Shown here in pieces: positions 52,748-62,323 of a stretch of 64,000 bases of DNA. Every line of letters begins with the position of its first letter. Positions within the stretch are counted from its first letter, which is position 1. The translations under genes were made by a program, and so were the position numbers. Origin of the DNA: Craspedostauros australis (Eukaryota; Bacillariophyta; Bacillariophyceae; Mastogloiales; Achnanthaceae); assembly GCA_026770025.1 (NCBI GenBank), contig JAMXDE010000033.1, forward strand, positions 372,001 to 436,000. Direction: 5' to 3'. The notes under the pieces are model-generated. The model ran no database searches. It was given only the letters and a program-made list of their open reading frames with translations, and was not told where the DNA came from.

Positions 52748-54124
52748 CTATGGGATGAGATTGATGTACTCTTCAAATGTGAGCTTGTGAGAATGGTATC
52801 TTGCGGATTGCTGATTTCCATTCATGGTGCAATGAATGTTGGCGAGAAAGGCGACGATGTAGTGGATGAGAGTGAGAGGATTCTGCAGAGTCTTGTTGAC
52901 GCTACGAACAGTCACCAAAGGGAAATTCTTGGTGATCTCCTTGAACGCCCACTCAACACAGATGCGTCCCGATGCCATGTCCTTGTTGCACTGCGCCTCT
53001 GATGATCCAGGGACGGTGTGTTTGAATGCACTGAAAATGTATGGCGTATTGGGATACGCAGGGTCGCCATATAGCCGGAGAGGCGGATTGTTCTCGTCCA
53101 TGGGCATCAATACTTCCAGGTCCTCCTCAACGTGGCTTTGAGAGAACATGTATCCATCACCGCGAGCACCTGCAATTGGCCCAAAGTAGTGGATGAACAA
53201 ACCATCTGGCGCAACGATGGCCTGATAGTGCAAACCATGCCCACGTTTGTAGCCAGAGTATAGGTCTTTTTGATTCTCCTTGGGACGACATGTTTCCCAG
53301 AAGGTACCATCGACATAACCGAACACATCATCTACCAAACCGTGGGTGAGACGATGGTTGTTCTGTGCATACTCAGGAAAACGAGGATGGAATAAACCGA
53401 TGTTGCTCAGGTATGGCTTGGCAATGGCATAGAAGTAGGAGTAGAAAGTAGAGACAATGCTTGATATGCGGGCGCTGTCCATGCTGAATCTAGCTTCCAT
53501 GTCCCACAGTCGTCCACGATGTGCAAGACGGTACAGCATGAGCAGCAATCCCATTTCGTATGATACGGTGTATCTGTTCTTCACTTGAATGCAAGCAGGG
53601 TCATTCTCACCGGACACTGCCTGATACTTTGGCCAGAGACGGTCGGCCAAGCGTTGGAGGTAGCACACTCGGAAGCGGAAGTGAGGAACAGCTCCGGTGT
53701 CCTCCAATTCTGCGATGGCGATGTTGTGATTAGTGTGTAGAGGAGGAGGACCCAATGGACCGAGATAAAGCTGCTGCATCTCCAGCACATGGCAGCCTAA
53801 TGCGATGACGTTGCCATAGTGCTGCAGGAGTATGGCAGCGCCAGCGGGATCCAGACCCTGCCAATCAATCTGCGAAAGCTCGGTTACAGCCTCCACAAAT
53901 CTGCGATTGGCTTCCTCCAAAGCCTGCCTCTCAGGGAGAGTGTTCCAAGTTCGTAGCACCATGGGGGTGATTCTGAGAATGGCTAGTGGGCGAGAACGAG
54001 TGTGCATGCAATGGTGTGGTGAACGTCGAAAAATGCTACTCACAACAAACGTGGCTCTAAGTATAGCAGGGAGGACAACAGCCATGCAGCAACAGAAAAC
54101 CGGAGGGAGGTGATGTGTCGACAT
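52748..54124 (-). CDS. PIF/Harbinger-like DDE transposase
   Basis: 458 residues from ATG at 54124. An all-helical N-terminal part includes FRFRVCYLQRLADRLWP and a helix-turn-helix-like stretch (about 190-240, EMGLLLMLYRLAHRGRLWD). The catalytic core has Asp272 in FGYVDGTFW, the GYKRGHGLHYQAIVAPDG block typical of DDE_4/Harbinger enzymes, Asp354 in LYGDPAYP and Glu391 in ICVEWAFKEI. The spacing is 82 and 37 residues and all three acids are present, with no internal stop. The first 40 residues (CCC, hydrophobic) look unlike the family, so the true start may be at a later Met or after an undetected intron. It may still be functional. Confidence 0.83.
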   Translation of the reverse strand: MSTHHLPPVFCCCMAVVLPAILRATFVVSSIFRRSPHHCMHTRSRPLAILRITPMVLRTWNTLPERQALEEANRRFVEAVTELSQIDWQGLDPAGAAILLQHYGNVIALGCHVLEMQQLYLGPLGPPPLHTNHNIAIAELEDTGAVPHFRFRVCYLQRLADRLWPKYQAVSGENDPACIQVKNRYTVSYEMGLLLMLYRLAHRGRLWDMEARFSMDSARISSIVSTFYSYFYAIAKPYLSNIGLFHPRFPEYAQNNHRLTHGLVDDVFGYVDGTFWETCRPKENQKDLYSGYKRGHGLHYQAIVAPDGLFIHYFGPIAGARGDGYMFSQSHVEEDLEVLMPMDENNPPLRLYGDPAYPNTPYIFSAFKHTVPGSSEAQCNKDMASGRICVEWAFKEITKNFPLVTVRSVNKTLQNPLTLIHYIVAFLANIHCTMNGNQQSARYHSHKLTFEEYINLIP

Positions 54125-54360
54125 TGATGTCACCAATTTGTGGTGATGTTGCGCGTTGATTCCTCACGTTGTCGATGATTTGGCTCGGTTGTGTGTTTCC
54201 ACCTTCGCGCGTGTAGCGCAAAGCAGTACAGCGTTGGTGGCACCCCTTCGCGTCAGCTGCAACAGCAACACTTGTGAATACCATACAACACAGAATTAAT
54301 AATATTATATAATGTCATGGAGCACACTAAATTTTCTTTGGTATGCAAAGTAAATGTATA
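54125..54360. other. Gap between transposase and LINE copy 2
   Basis: Transposase 5' flank, with an AT-rich stretch (AATAATATTATATAATG) near 54296-54312. No inverted counterpart of the 49554 box was found. Confidence 0.4.
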
Positions 54361-56534
54361 CATAAATAACTCAGTGATTACATCGTAGGTGTGCCATAAG
54401 GCTTTACCCTCGCCTCCACGGCCCTGTGGAGCAATGTGTTGAGCGAGCTGTCAAGTGTCCCTTCTCAAGCCATCCCCAGCCATGACGCCATGCTCGCCTA
54501 TCGGCTTGTACCGTTCACGATCGTCGCCGCGCTTTCACCGCCACTTGGATGGCTATCATAGAGTTCACCCATCGTTTTATTTGTTCCTCCGTACCGTACT
54601 TGATACTGCAGCCTTCTTGGAGTAAATGTGGCTCTGATTTGTTGATGTCCTGGCTTGCACCTTGTATCAGTCTCCGTGCCTGCCTACGCAAGTCCCTCGC
54701 GGCCGGGTGTTGTTCTTCGTCGTGCACGTTGGTGTTCCTGACCAGCCACACCTCCCAGGGCACTTTCCATATCTACCACACCACTTCCCGAGCCCATGCT
54801 TTTGCGTCTGGATATTGGCACTCGTGCGTCATCATCCAGTGCTCGTACTGGCTTTCTCAGTCATCGTGCAGAAGCCCTACCAGTAGTGGGGACCATCCAA
54901 TGGCACTTTGTGCGTCATTCGAGCCTACGTTCCTCCTCCATTTCGCCAAACCAAACCTACTCTCATGTACCTTACCAATCGTGGGGATGTTCCAATCTCC
55001 ACCATGCAATCCACTAGGTTTGAGGTGGCGATCGTCCATACCTCGTGATGTTCTGGGCATTGCAACACATGCTGGGTGGTTTTGTCATGCCTGCAGAACT
55101 TGCACTTGGCCGATGACACCTGTCCAGTCTGGAGCAACTTCTTGTTGACCCCAATGAATCCAGAGGCCCACTTCAACATGAACATGGTTGAGCTGCGGTT
55201 TTGCTTGGACTGGCGCGCCACCTTGTCCATTCGTCAATCAACCTGGTCCAGCTGGTTGCTGTCCCACTGGAACTTCAACAACCAATACTTCATCGCCAAG
55301 GCAGACTGAAGGAGCTCATTCGTCGCACCTGGGTCGACGTGTGAGTGGTCGTCTTTGTGCAGCCAGAGTTGCCACCTGCTGGTGTTGGTGGGCCAGGTTC
55401 GCACATAGGGCCTCTGACAGGTTTCTTCTCAGAATTGCTTGGATTTCTCATTGACATCCACAATGAGCTGCTCCAGCACCATCAACTGTTTGCCGGTGGC
55501 GTCTTGGTGCCCCTTCACCCATTCCCACTTCAGTGAAGCCAGGATCTGCCATCAGAGTCTCCTGATTTCCGTCAGAACATCCCAGTCCTTTTGACTTGGT
55601 AGCAAGTCGTCCTCTTGGGCTTGCAGGAGCGCCTGCTTGCCGTCCAGGGCCATAGTGATCACACAGTCCTTGCGCAAACCTGGAATTTCCGAGACGATTG
55701 CAAGGGTCGCCCATATCCTGGCGAGCTCACTTCGGTAGGTGCTGTGAACTTCTGGGGGTCCAGAATGAATGTTTGGCAGTGCATGTACCGCTGGGATTCG
55801 ACGTCAAACGCAATCGATGCTGATGCACCGCGCCTGTCTTTGAACGACCCGTCGCTCACCATCAAAAGGCTGTTGCGGTTTGCTGCCCTCGTCGCCTCGT
55901 GGAGCACCATGTTCCCCACCAGGTTTTCAATCAGATCATGTGTGGCTGCAGGCTTGTCAGGAGGCTTCGTGAGCCCCAAATGCCCGTCCCATTCAATCCC
56001 ACGTTCTGTGGAAACCACAGAGACTCTCTTGGCGTTCGCTGGAGCTTCACCCATTGTCGCGATTTGGGTGTACTGCTTCCTTCAGGTCTGGCTTCGTTGA
56101 TATGGTCGATAGCATAGAATCAGAGAGGCAGCCGTGTCAAAGATGTCATCTTGATACGGCTTCTTCCACCATCGCCACGTCCCGTTGTTGCAGTGCCACT
56201 TGCCCAATGGTTGGTGTAGTGTTAGACCTCAATAGCACAACAATCTGCACCACTGTTGCCACTCCTTCCACCAACCACTTGGAAATCTCTGCGGTTGCTT
56301 CGCCCATCGTCTTGGTATGATGGACACCAGTATTCTGTCGTGCGCCTCTGACAAGATCCTGGTACCGTTGACTGACATGATGTCTGACAATTGCAACACC
56401 TCTAGGTTTTGATGCACCATGTCCAGGTGGTAGAGCTGCGCACCCTTCACCTGCTGCCATATCCATGTATCCATCAGAAAGGAGTCACCTTCACGCTGCG
56501 TTTCGCTGGACGTCATTGTTTCGCACACCTCAAT
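54361..56534 (-). mobile_element. LINE copy 2, 5'-truncated and frameshifted
   Basis: Same family as copy 1: the 3' end starts ATAACTCAGTGATTACATCG and aligns with 21850 onward. Fragments of the end of RT, RNase H (VSDGSFKDRRGASASI near 55850, STYRSELARIW near 55730 with the catalytic Glu kept) and the zinc knuckle (CKFCRHDKTTQHVLQC near 55090) are spread over several frames (55659-56054, 54925-55230, 54515-54763). It stops abruptly at 56534 against an LTR copy, and I see no LINE sequence beyond that LTR. Confidence 0.82.
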
Positions 56535-57291
56535 TGTCGAGATGTACATGTGAGTATATGTCAAGATGTACGTGTATATGTGCATCGTTCACCCGTTATT
56601 CTCTCATACGTACTTGGGCGGTACAACTACATTCGTGTCAATAGTATTCTGTGATTCGTCAGAATTACAGCGGAAATGGAACACACGAAAATGAGCAGAA
56701 TTTCTGGAGGAAATTTGCAAATAACGATTTCTGGGAGAATCAGAAGATCGTCCGTTCATCCATCAATGGTACCAAGAGAATCTCGAGGTACTTCCCAACT
56801 AAACCTCAGATGACGATATCATCTGACAGACTTCTGCATCACCAATGGAACGTGACATCTGGAGAGCAGAAGGACACCTACTGACGTTGACAGGATGTCA
56901 TCGTGTCACCATGTTGACATCTGTCTCCAAGTCAGAGCAGGAGGCGAAGATCCGATGACCGAAGGGCATCAGCATCATGGATACAGAAGGTGAACTTCAA
57001 ATGGTGAGTACTCATGGAGTAGGAACCAGTAGTGAATGAACAGAGTGTCAAATGTGGAGTACGCATTGAACACGGAGTATCGTGTAGCACGAAGTACATG
57101 ATGCTGAGACAAAGAGAGAGAGAGAGAGAGAATATGAAGAGCAGCGAGAGAGTATCTCGCACACCGACTCATAGTCGGAGACCAAATCTACGAAACAGAT
57201 TGAAGCACCAAGAGCATCGGGCAAGAGAACGGGCGTACACCGATAGGATCGGAGTAGCCAAGTAATGAAATAGCAAACGAACTTGCCAACA
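56535..57291 (+). repeat. LTR copy, third member of the Copia LTR family
   Basis: Starts TGTCGAGATGTACATG and ends AACTTGCCAACA, closely matching 45253-46063 but lacking about 45 bases near its 3' end. Flanking 5-mers (TCAAT and CATAT) are not a clean duplication. It sits exactly at the truncation point of LINE copy 2. A (GA)n run lies at 57115-57131. Confidence 0.8.
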
Positions 57292-57860
57292 CATATTGGC
57301 TACAAGGCCCAGGAGTCTATAACTTCACCCATGTGCTATCTACACTGTAATATTCTAGGATGGTTTTTAGTGCTGATCTTAATAATCTGCATTTGACTAC
57401 ACGAGAACCCTGAATGGAGCCAGAAGGCAAGCAATTGCCAGGAAGGTACCTTGTGTTTAGTTTACTCCAGAGGGTAGATCGTGTTGTTTTGCTTGAATGC
57501 ATGTTTTGAACAATACTTGAAGTTATTGCATGCCACTTGTGCTGTAACGAATGGGCCAGGTCATTGTTCATCGCGTGATGACGCACTGTGGCAGGCTAGA
57601 GTACTACTCTTCGGATTGCGATGGCATCGGCGTGAACAACCATACCAGAGTTCCATTCTTCGTTCGTCCGAGAGACATGTATCTTCCAATTCCATGAATG
57701 CTTCGTACTCGACTTTCTCGTACATGCGTCATTTATTGTTGTTGGTGTTGTTGTTTCTATGCTGTTTTGCTTCGCAATCCCCGTCATGTTCGTGGAAGAG
57801 TGCTCCTCAGCAGGTGCCGAGAACACAACCACGACCGTGGCCACGATCGCGTGCTTCATC
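57292..57860. other. Intergenic between LTR copy and methyltransferase
   Basis: No gene assigned. Bases 57434-57487 resemble 49235-49290, the sequence just past the oxidoreductase stop codon. Confidence 0.5.
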
Positions 57861-59561
57861 CTAAACGGGATGCACGAAGAAGGTCGCGGCTGTAAGGTAT
57901 TTGCCAGCCGGGAAACTGGCTGGATCTTGGGTGTGACACGGAGCAGCGTTGTTCACTCGCAGCAACGTGATCTGACGTTTGGCCGACAGACTGGCTTGCT
58001 GCACGACTTGCAAGAAGTAGTTGCCACCATCCTTCTGTGTCATGGCGGCGGAACACGTGCACGTCATGAACAATCCTCCGGTTTCGGGATTGATGCACTT
58101 GATGGCATCGCGATTCAAGGAATGGTACTTGCGGCTGGCCTTGGCGAGGCCGCTGATGCTGGGTGCCAATTTGGGTGGGTCCAGGACGATCTGATCGAAG
58201 TATTCCCCGTCGTTTTTCTGCAAGTAGTTTGAAATGTCGTCGCGCACGAAGCTGAGTTCGACGCTGTCATCCAGATCGAATGAGTTCAGTTTGCTGTTTT
58301 CGTCGCAGGTATCGACGGCGTCTGAGGAAGAGTCCACGCCGACCACATACGAGGCACCTTGCTTGGCGGCATTCAAAGCGAATCCACCATGGTAGCAGCA
58401 CAGATCCAGCACCCGCTTGCCTTTGGCGGATTGGGCGAAGTACGCACGATTCTCGCGTTGATCACAATACACACCAGTCTTTTGTCCTTGGGCGCCGTGG
58501 ACGTATGTCAGGTATTTGATTCCATTTTCCGTTGCGATGGTTGCGACGGAATCGCGCACGTCTTCCTCTTCATCGTCATCCTCCGCGGCTTCTTTCTCCA
58601 AGGCAGGCATGTACCCATCCTGCTTCAATCGCGACGGTGTGGTCCTCCAGATAATCTCCAGATCCAACAGCTCGTGCAGGCACCCTTCGATCATGGGTCT
58701 GTGAATCTCACACCATGCTGCCGATGACATGACGACGGCGACCTTCCCGCCCACAACATCCACCGCCAAACCAGACAGTCCATCACCTTCTCCATTGATG
58801 AGACGGTACGTGTCGGTCTCATCCTGCATCGTCGTGCCCAATCCCATCGCCTCGCGAATCGTGATGGCCTGTTGCAAGCGGGTGTGCACAATCTCACGCA
58901 ATGCCGATTGCACCACCGCCGCGTCATCGCCGTTGTCATCCGAGTTCTGCGACGCCTTGAGCATGGTCTTGATGCGGTTGGCCAGATCCGGCTGCGTGTT
59001 CGTATGCGCCAAGATGCGGACGCGGTACATGGATTCGGGATTGTACATGCCCCATCCGATCAACTGAGTTTGCGGTGGCTGGCCCTTGCTGTTGTCGGAC
59101 GACGCCGGCACCTCCACTTGAACGAAGGAACCCATCTGGTGTCGCAACGTGGAATCGCGCGGCGGGATGGCGGAATCGATCGATCCTGTGAACACCAGCT
59201 GGTTTCCATCGCGGAATGTTCTGGATTGGCGATTGCGTCTGAGGAGCACCTTGGGAATGACCGACGTGGATGGCCTTTGTTGCTTGATGGTACCACTTCC
59301 GCCGCCACCCTTGCTTGCGCTGCTCTTGCCTTTGGATCTCGGCGCAGGCTTCTTGACAGCGGTACCATCTCTCACGGATGAACGCAATGGTCCTGATCTC
59401 GTGCCGAATGCAGCGCTGATGTGCGTCGTTGCCACGCTGGAAGCCGCCAATGATCGGGATTGCCGAAGACAGAGGAACGCAGCGCTCCTACTGAACAACG
59501 CAAACATGATGAGCGAGAGCAATCTGGCTGCAGCGAACTTTGCGTTGCGATGGTGTGCCAT
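57861..59561 (-). CDS. RlmI-like rRNA cytosine-C5 methyltransferase, probably plastid-targeted
   Basis: 566 residues from ATG at 59561; the frame is open a further 81 codons but without a better start. The presequence is a hydrophobic stretch (11-27) then SAAF (26-29), followed by Ser/Thr/Arg-rich transit sequence, which is the diatom plastid pattern. A PUA-like domain lies at about 105-190 (VLLRRNRQSRTF, then IGWGMYNPESMYRVRIL), an EEHXX-like region with INGEGDGLSGLAVD, and the SAM-binding Rossmann domain from about 370: VLDLCCYHGGFALNAA, VVGVDSSSDAVD, VLDPPKLAP (about 460) and TCTCSAAM (about 500). The family transfers methyl from SAM to a cytosine of large-subunit rRNA (C1962 in E. coli for RlmI). 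The target here is presumably plastid 23S rRNA. Confidence 0.85.
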   Translation of the reverse strand: MAHHRNAKFAAARLLSLIMFALFSRSAAFLCLRQSRSLAASSVATTHISAAFGTRSGPLRSSVRDGTAVKKPAPRSKGKSSASKGGGGSGTIKQQRPSTSVIPKVLLRRNRQSRTFRDGNQLVFTGSIDSAIPPRDSTLRHQMGSFVQVEVPASSDNSKGQPPQTQLIGWGMYNPESMYRVRILAHTNTQPDLANRIKTMLKASQNSDDNGDDAAVVQSALREIVHTRLQQAITIREAMGLGTTMQDETDTYRLINGEGDGLSGLAVDVVGGKVAVVMSSAAWCEIHRPMIEGCLHELLDLEIIWRTTPSRLKQDGYMPALEKEAAEDDDEEEDVRDSVATIATENGIKYLTYVHGAQGQKTGVYCDQRENRAYFAQSAKGKRVLDLCCYHGGFALNAAKQGASYVVGVDSSSDAVDTCDENSKLNSFDLDDSVELSFVRDDISNYLQKNDGEYFDQIVLDPPKLAPSISGLAKASRKYHSLNRDAIKCINPETGGLFMTCTCSAAMTQKDGGNYFLQVVQQASLSAKRQITLLRVNNAAPCHTQDPASFPAGKYLTAATFFVHPV

Positions 59562-60380
59562 GTCTCTATTGGCAGAGTGTTGAATGAAGATGGCTTTGTT
59601 GAGAATGCAACCCTGTGAAACGGCGAGTGCTTCTTGATTCAACAGTTGTGCTTGTAGTCGTCTGGTATCATAGTCGAACCATACGCTTGGCACAGAATAT
59701 CTCGAGTCTGTCTGCTTCGGCGTGAATGTCGGTTTGATGGCTTTGGAACAAATCGATTGATTGGTTGGCTGGTGGGTGTGTTCTGTGGAGCAGATCGCAA
59801 ACACCGAAACTCATGACTCTTTCCTCACTTTTTGGTGGTTCTGGAAATGGCGATTTCTGTCGATGGACGGACATCGTTTATTCTAGCTTCGTAGATAGAT
59901 TTCTGCCAGCGATTCGACGTGCCCAACTGGACGCATCCATACGATGTGAGTGTCTGCAATGAACACATGCTCGTGACTTCGTCCATGATCAACATTCGTC
60001 TGGTCGTGATGAAGGAATGGCCGTAACGCTATCGACGGTGGAGCATGGAAAAGCGCATTCCTTGCCAGCATTGATGATCGATTTGCCCTTTCGTCCAGCA
60101 ATTATGTGAATGGTGGTGCGTAGCCGTAGCCACTTGCGTCCGTCTTCGAGCTCGCCAATACTGTGCAGTATTCATCCCCATACCTGAACATGAAAACGCC
60201 GTATCCATGTGTGTGGTACCTGTAGCGGTAATGTTTATACAATTATGTCATATGTGTAGTATGTGTAAGTTCCCCCGACAGTTCCCCCAGATTGTTGAGC
60301 ATGCACTTGTAACCTGCAAGCACAATACTCATAGAGTAGAGTAAACGCTGTCCTGCCCAACCCTGCCCAACGACTTCGCT
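59562..60380. other. Intergenic between methyltransferase and J-domain gene
   Basis: Upstream of the methyltransferase and downstream of the J-domain gene, both on the minus strand. No credible gene seen. Confidence 0.5.
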
Positions 60381-61322
60381 TCACCGCAACTTGACACGCT
60401 TGTGCGTACCTTCCACGAGAAGCACGCCGGCGAGATAGCGCATCTCCCTGGGAAGGTACTCGAGAACGCGCTTGCGATGCGCACGATACGTGATGGGTCG
60501 CAGGAGCTGCTTCATGGCGGGAATGTCGGGATGCACATCCTGGATACCGCGCGCCGTCTCCTGCAGCTGCTGCGTGAGGAGATCCTCGCTGCGTTTGGAT
60601 CGTTCCGTGTGGTACCATTGCAGGATGCCCTTGATGCAGGGATCGTCGCACGTTTTGATGGCGTCCGTGACGTCGAGGAGGAGCCAGCGTTGCGAGAGTT
60701 CGGTGTAGAGCCATGCGGCGTCCCGATTGCGATTTTCGTTGATGAACCGCAGGAGGTGATGCTGTCTGGCGAGGTTGGTGGCGCAGGAGGTTCGCAGACG
60801 CGCGCGGCGGCGCTGATCGAGGCAGACGTAGATGTCCGGGTCCAGCCATGGCCTGAGGTCGGAGAGGAAGGGGCGTGACGTGCGCAGGATCTCGAAGGCC
60901 CTATTCTGATCCGGCCAGGCCTCCTTGATGAGGTGCGCCGTCTGCTGTATGCTCTGCTGCCACTGGTCCATGAATTCCTCATCCAACTCCCGACACACCG
61001 CCTCGAAGGCCGCCTGCATGTAATGATCCGATGCAGACGAATCCTCGCGTTGCGTGCGATCACCGCGACGTTCCCTTTGCGGATTGGGGGAATGCAGCAA
61101 CTCCAGAGCCTGTTCGTAGGCCTGGTAGACCTTGCGGAAGATCTCCGTCGCCTTGTCCTTGTCCTGGGGCTTGTGGTACTTGTCTGGATGCGTCATGCGC
61201 GCTATCGTTCGGTAGGCCTTCTTGATGTCTCTCTCTGTCATGACGGAGACGCCCATGACATGATTGCGTCTGGCCTCCGACAGTGAGAGGATATCCCAGC
61301 ATGTTGGTGTCATCCTGCTCAT
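60381..61322 (-). CDS. J-domain (DnaJ-type) protein
   Basis: 313 residues, ATG at 61322. A J domain fills residues 8-80: CWDILSLSEARRN, RDIKKAYRTIARMTHPDKYH with the HPD tripeptide at 45-47, and KATEIFRKVYQAYEQALELL. The insertion between helices I and II is slightly long. There is no Gly/Phe linker and no Cys-rich zinc domain, so it is a class C co-chaperone. It should stimulate an Hsp70 ATPase. The remaining 230 residues are helical and rich in Arg, Trp and Gln with no recognisable client domain, ending in a basic KRVKLR that could be a nuclear signal. No targeting peptide. Confidence 0.85.
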   Translation of the reverse strand: MSRMTPTCWDILSLSEARRNHVMGVSVMTERDIKKAYRTIARMTHPDKYHKPQDKDKATEIFRKVYQAYEQALELLHSPNPQRERRGDRTQREDSSASDHYMQAAFEAVCRELDEEFMDQWQQSIQQTAHLIKEAWPDQNRAFEILRTSRPFLSDLRPWLDPDIYVCLDQRRRARLRTSCATNLARQHHLLRFINENRNRDAAWLYTELSQRWLLLDVTDAIKTCDDPCIKGILQWYHTERSKRSEDLLTQQLQETARGIQDVHPDIPAMKQLLRPITYRAHRKRVLEYLPREMRYLAGVLLVEGTHKRVKLR

Positions 61323-61820
61323 CTCTCTGCAACGGAACTCTCAAGAGATAGTGTTGTTCTTCTGCTTTTGCTTTTGCTTCTGCTTCTGAAGACTTTGTCG
61401 GAATTGCGGTTGAGTTCTGCGTCCTGCTTTCTGACTGTATCACGACCTTGCTGCTGTTCGAGTTGATGGGGGAGTTGTGCTCCCAGGGCATTCCGACGGA
61501 ATACACTCCCGATGCGTCGCTTCACTGGTCTACCTTGCGACCTACGAGTAGGTCCGAGCAAGTATGAGTATGCTCCTCTTGACTGCGCAGCACGTCTCTG
61601 AGTACGACTTTGAGTATGACTGAAGCAAGGAAGGAGGTGCAACTTGTGATGAATGGAGGAATGAGGGTTGAACTTGATGGTTGTCTGTCTCTGTCTCTGC
61701 CCAGCTCCTTGGTTGAATGATTGGATGAGTACAGCTGTGGATGAGAACATGAATGAGGATCACGTTGGATGGCCGCACGCTCTCGCACGCATGTGGACAA
61801 TCACTCTCTCTCCCTCTTGA
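61323..61820. other. Intergenic, divergent between J-domain gene and next ORF
   Basis: Open frames here abut the J-domain start but lie in another frame and lack domains. It probably serves as promoter for both directions. Confidence 0.45.
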
Positions 61821-62237
61821 ATGGGAAGCGCATTGTCACATGCTGTCGTTGCTGTCGTTGTTGCTGTTGTGGTTGACGTTGTTGCCATGGATCGTGCGAC
61901 TAATCGCGATCCGTCGTTTGTGTTCAATTTGGCCACACACCGCCGCGAACGCCTTCGACACTTCTCGCGGCATGCACGTGACGTGACACATTTGCTCGTG
62001 ATGATGGAGTCGCGAATCAACAATGCAGTCACGAGCATTCGGCTGTTGGCAGTTGTGGACCCATGCGATCAAAACCACATGGTGTGGTCGGATGGATCGT
62101 ATTGGTCAGCCGACAGCAACAACAACGACAACACGAACAAGCGCCAGGATGGCGCAACAACACCAAGACCAACACCAGCAATCCCCACCATGGCGGTCAC
62201 CATCAACGGCGTTGCGCCACCCAAAACGAACAACTAA
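61821..62237 (+). CDS. Small hypothetical ORF
   Basis: 138 codons with ATG at 61821. The first 20 residues are hydrophobic (VVAVVVAVVVDVVAM). A basic, Arg/His-rich middle (THRRERLRHFSRHARDVTHLL) and an Asn/Thr/Pro-rich tail follow. It ends 86 bases before the next gene. I do not recognise it, and the hydrophobic start is encoded by a GTTGTT repeat, so it may be leader DNA. Confidence 0.3.
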   Translation: MGSALSHAVVAVVVAVVVDVVAMDRATNRDPSFVFNLATHRRERLRHFSRHARDVTHLLVMMESRINNAVTSIRLLAVVDPCDQNHMVWSDGSYWSADSNNNDNTNKRQDGATTPRPTPAIPTMAVTINGVAPPKTNN

Positions 62238-62323
62238 ACCTCGCACATCTCTCTGGTTGCATCACGTGAGGACTTCCAATCCGTTCATCCAACAACAAGC
62301 AAGCAAGCAAGAACGACGCAAAG

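Larger units (their letters stand above)
50204..54124. mobile_element. Two-gene PIF/Harbinger-like DNA transposon (ends not resolved)
   Basis: A DDE transposase (minus) and a Myb-like accessory protein (plus) lie tail to tail, the standard two-protein content of this superfamily. A candidate left terminus is the TTA-flanked GAGGATT box at 49553-49562. I could not find a matching inverted end after 54124, so coordinates cover only the genes. Confidence 0.55.
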
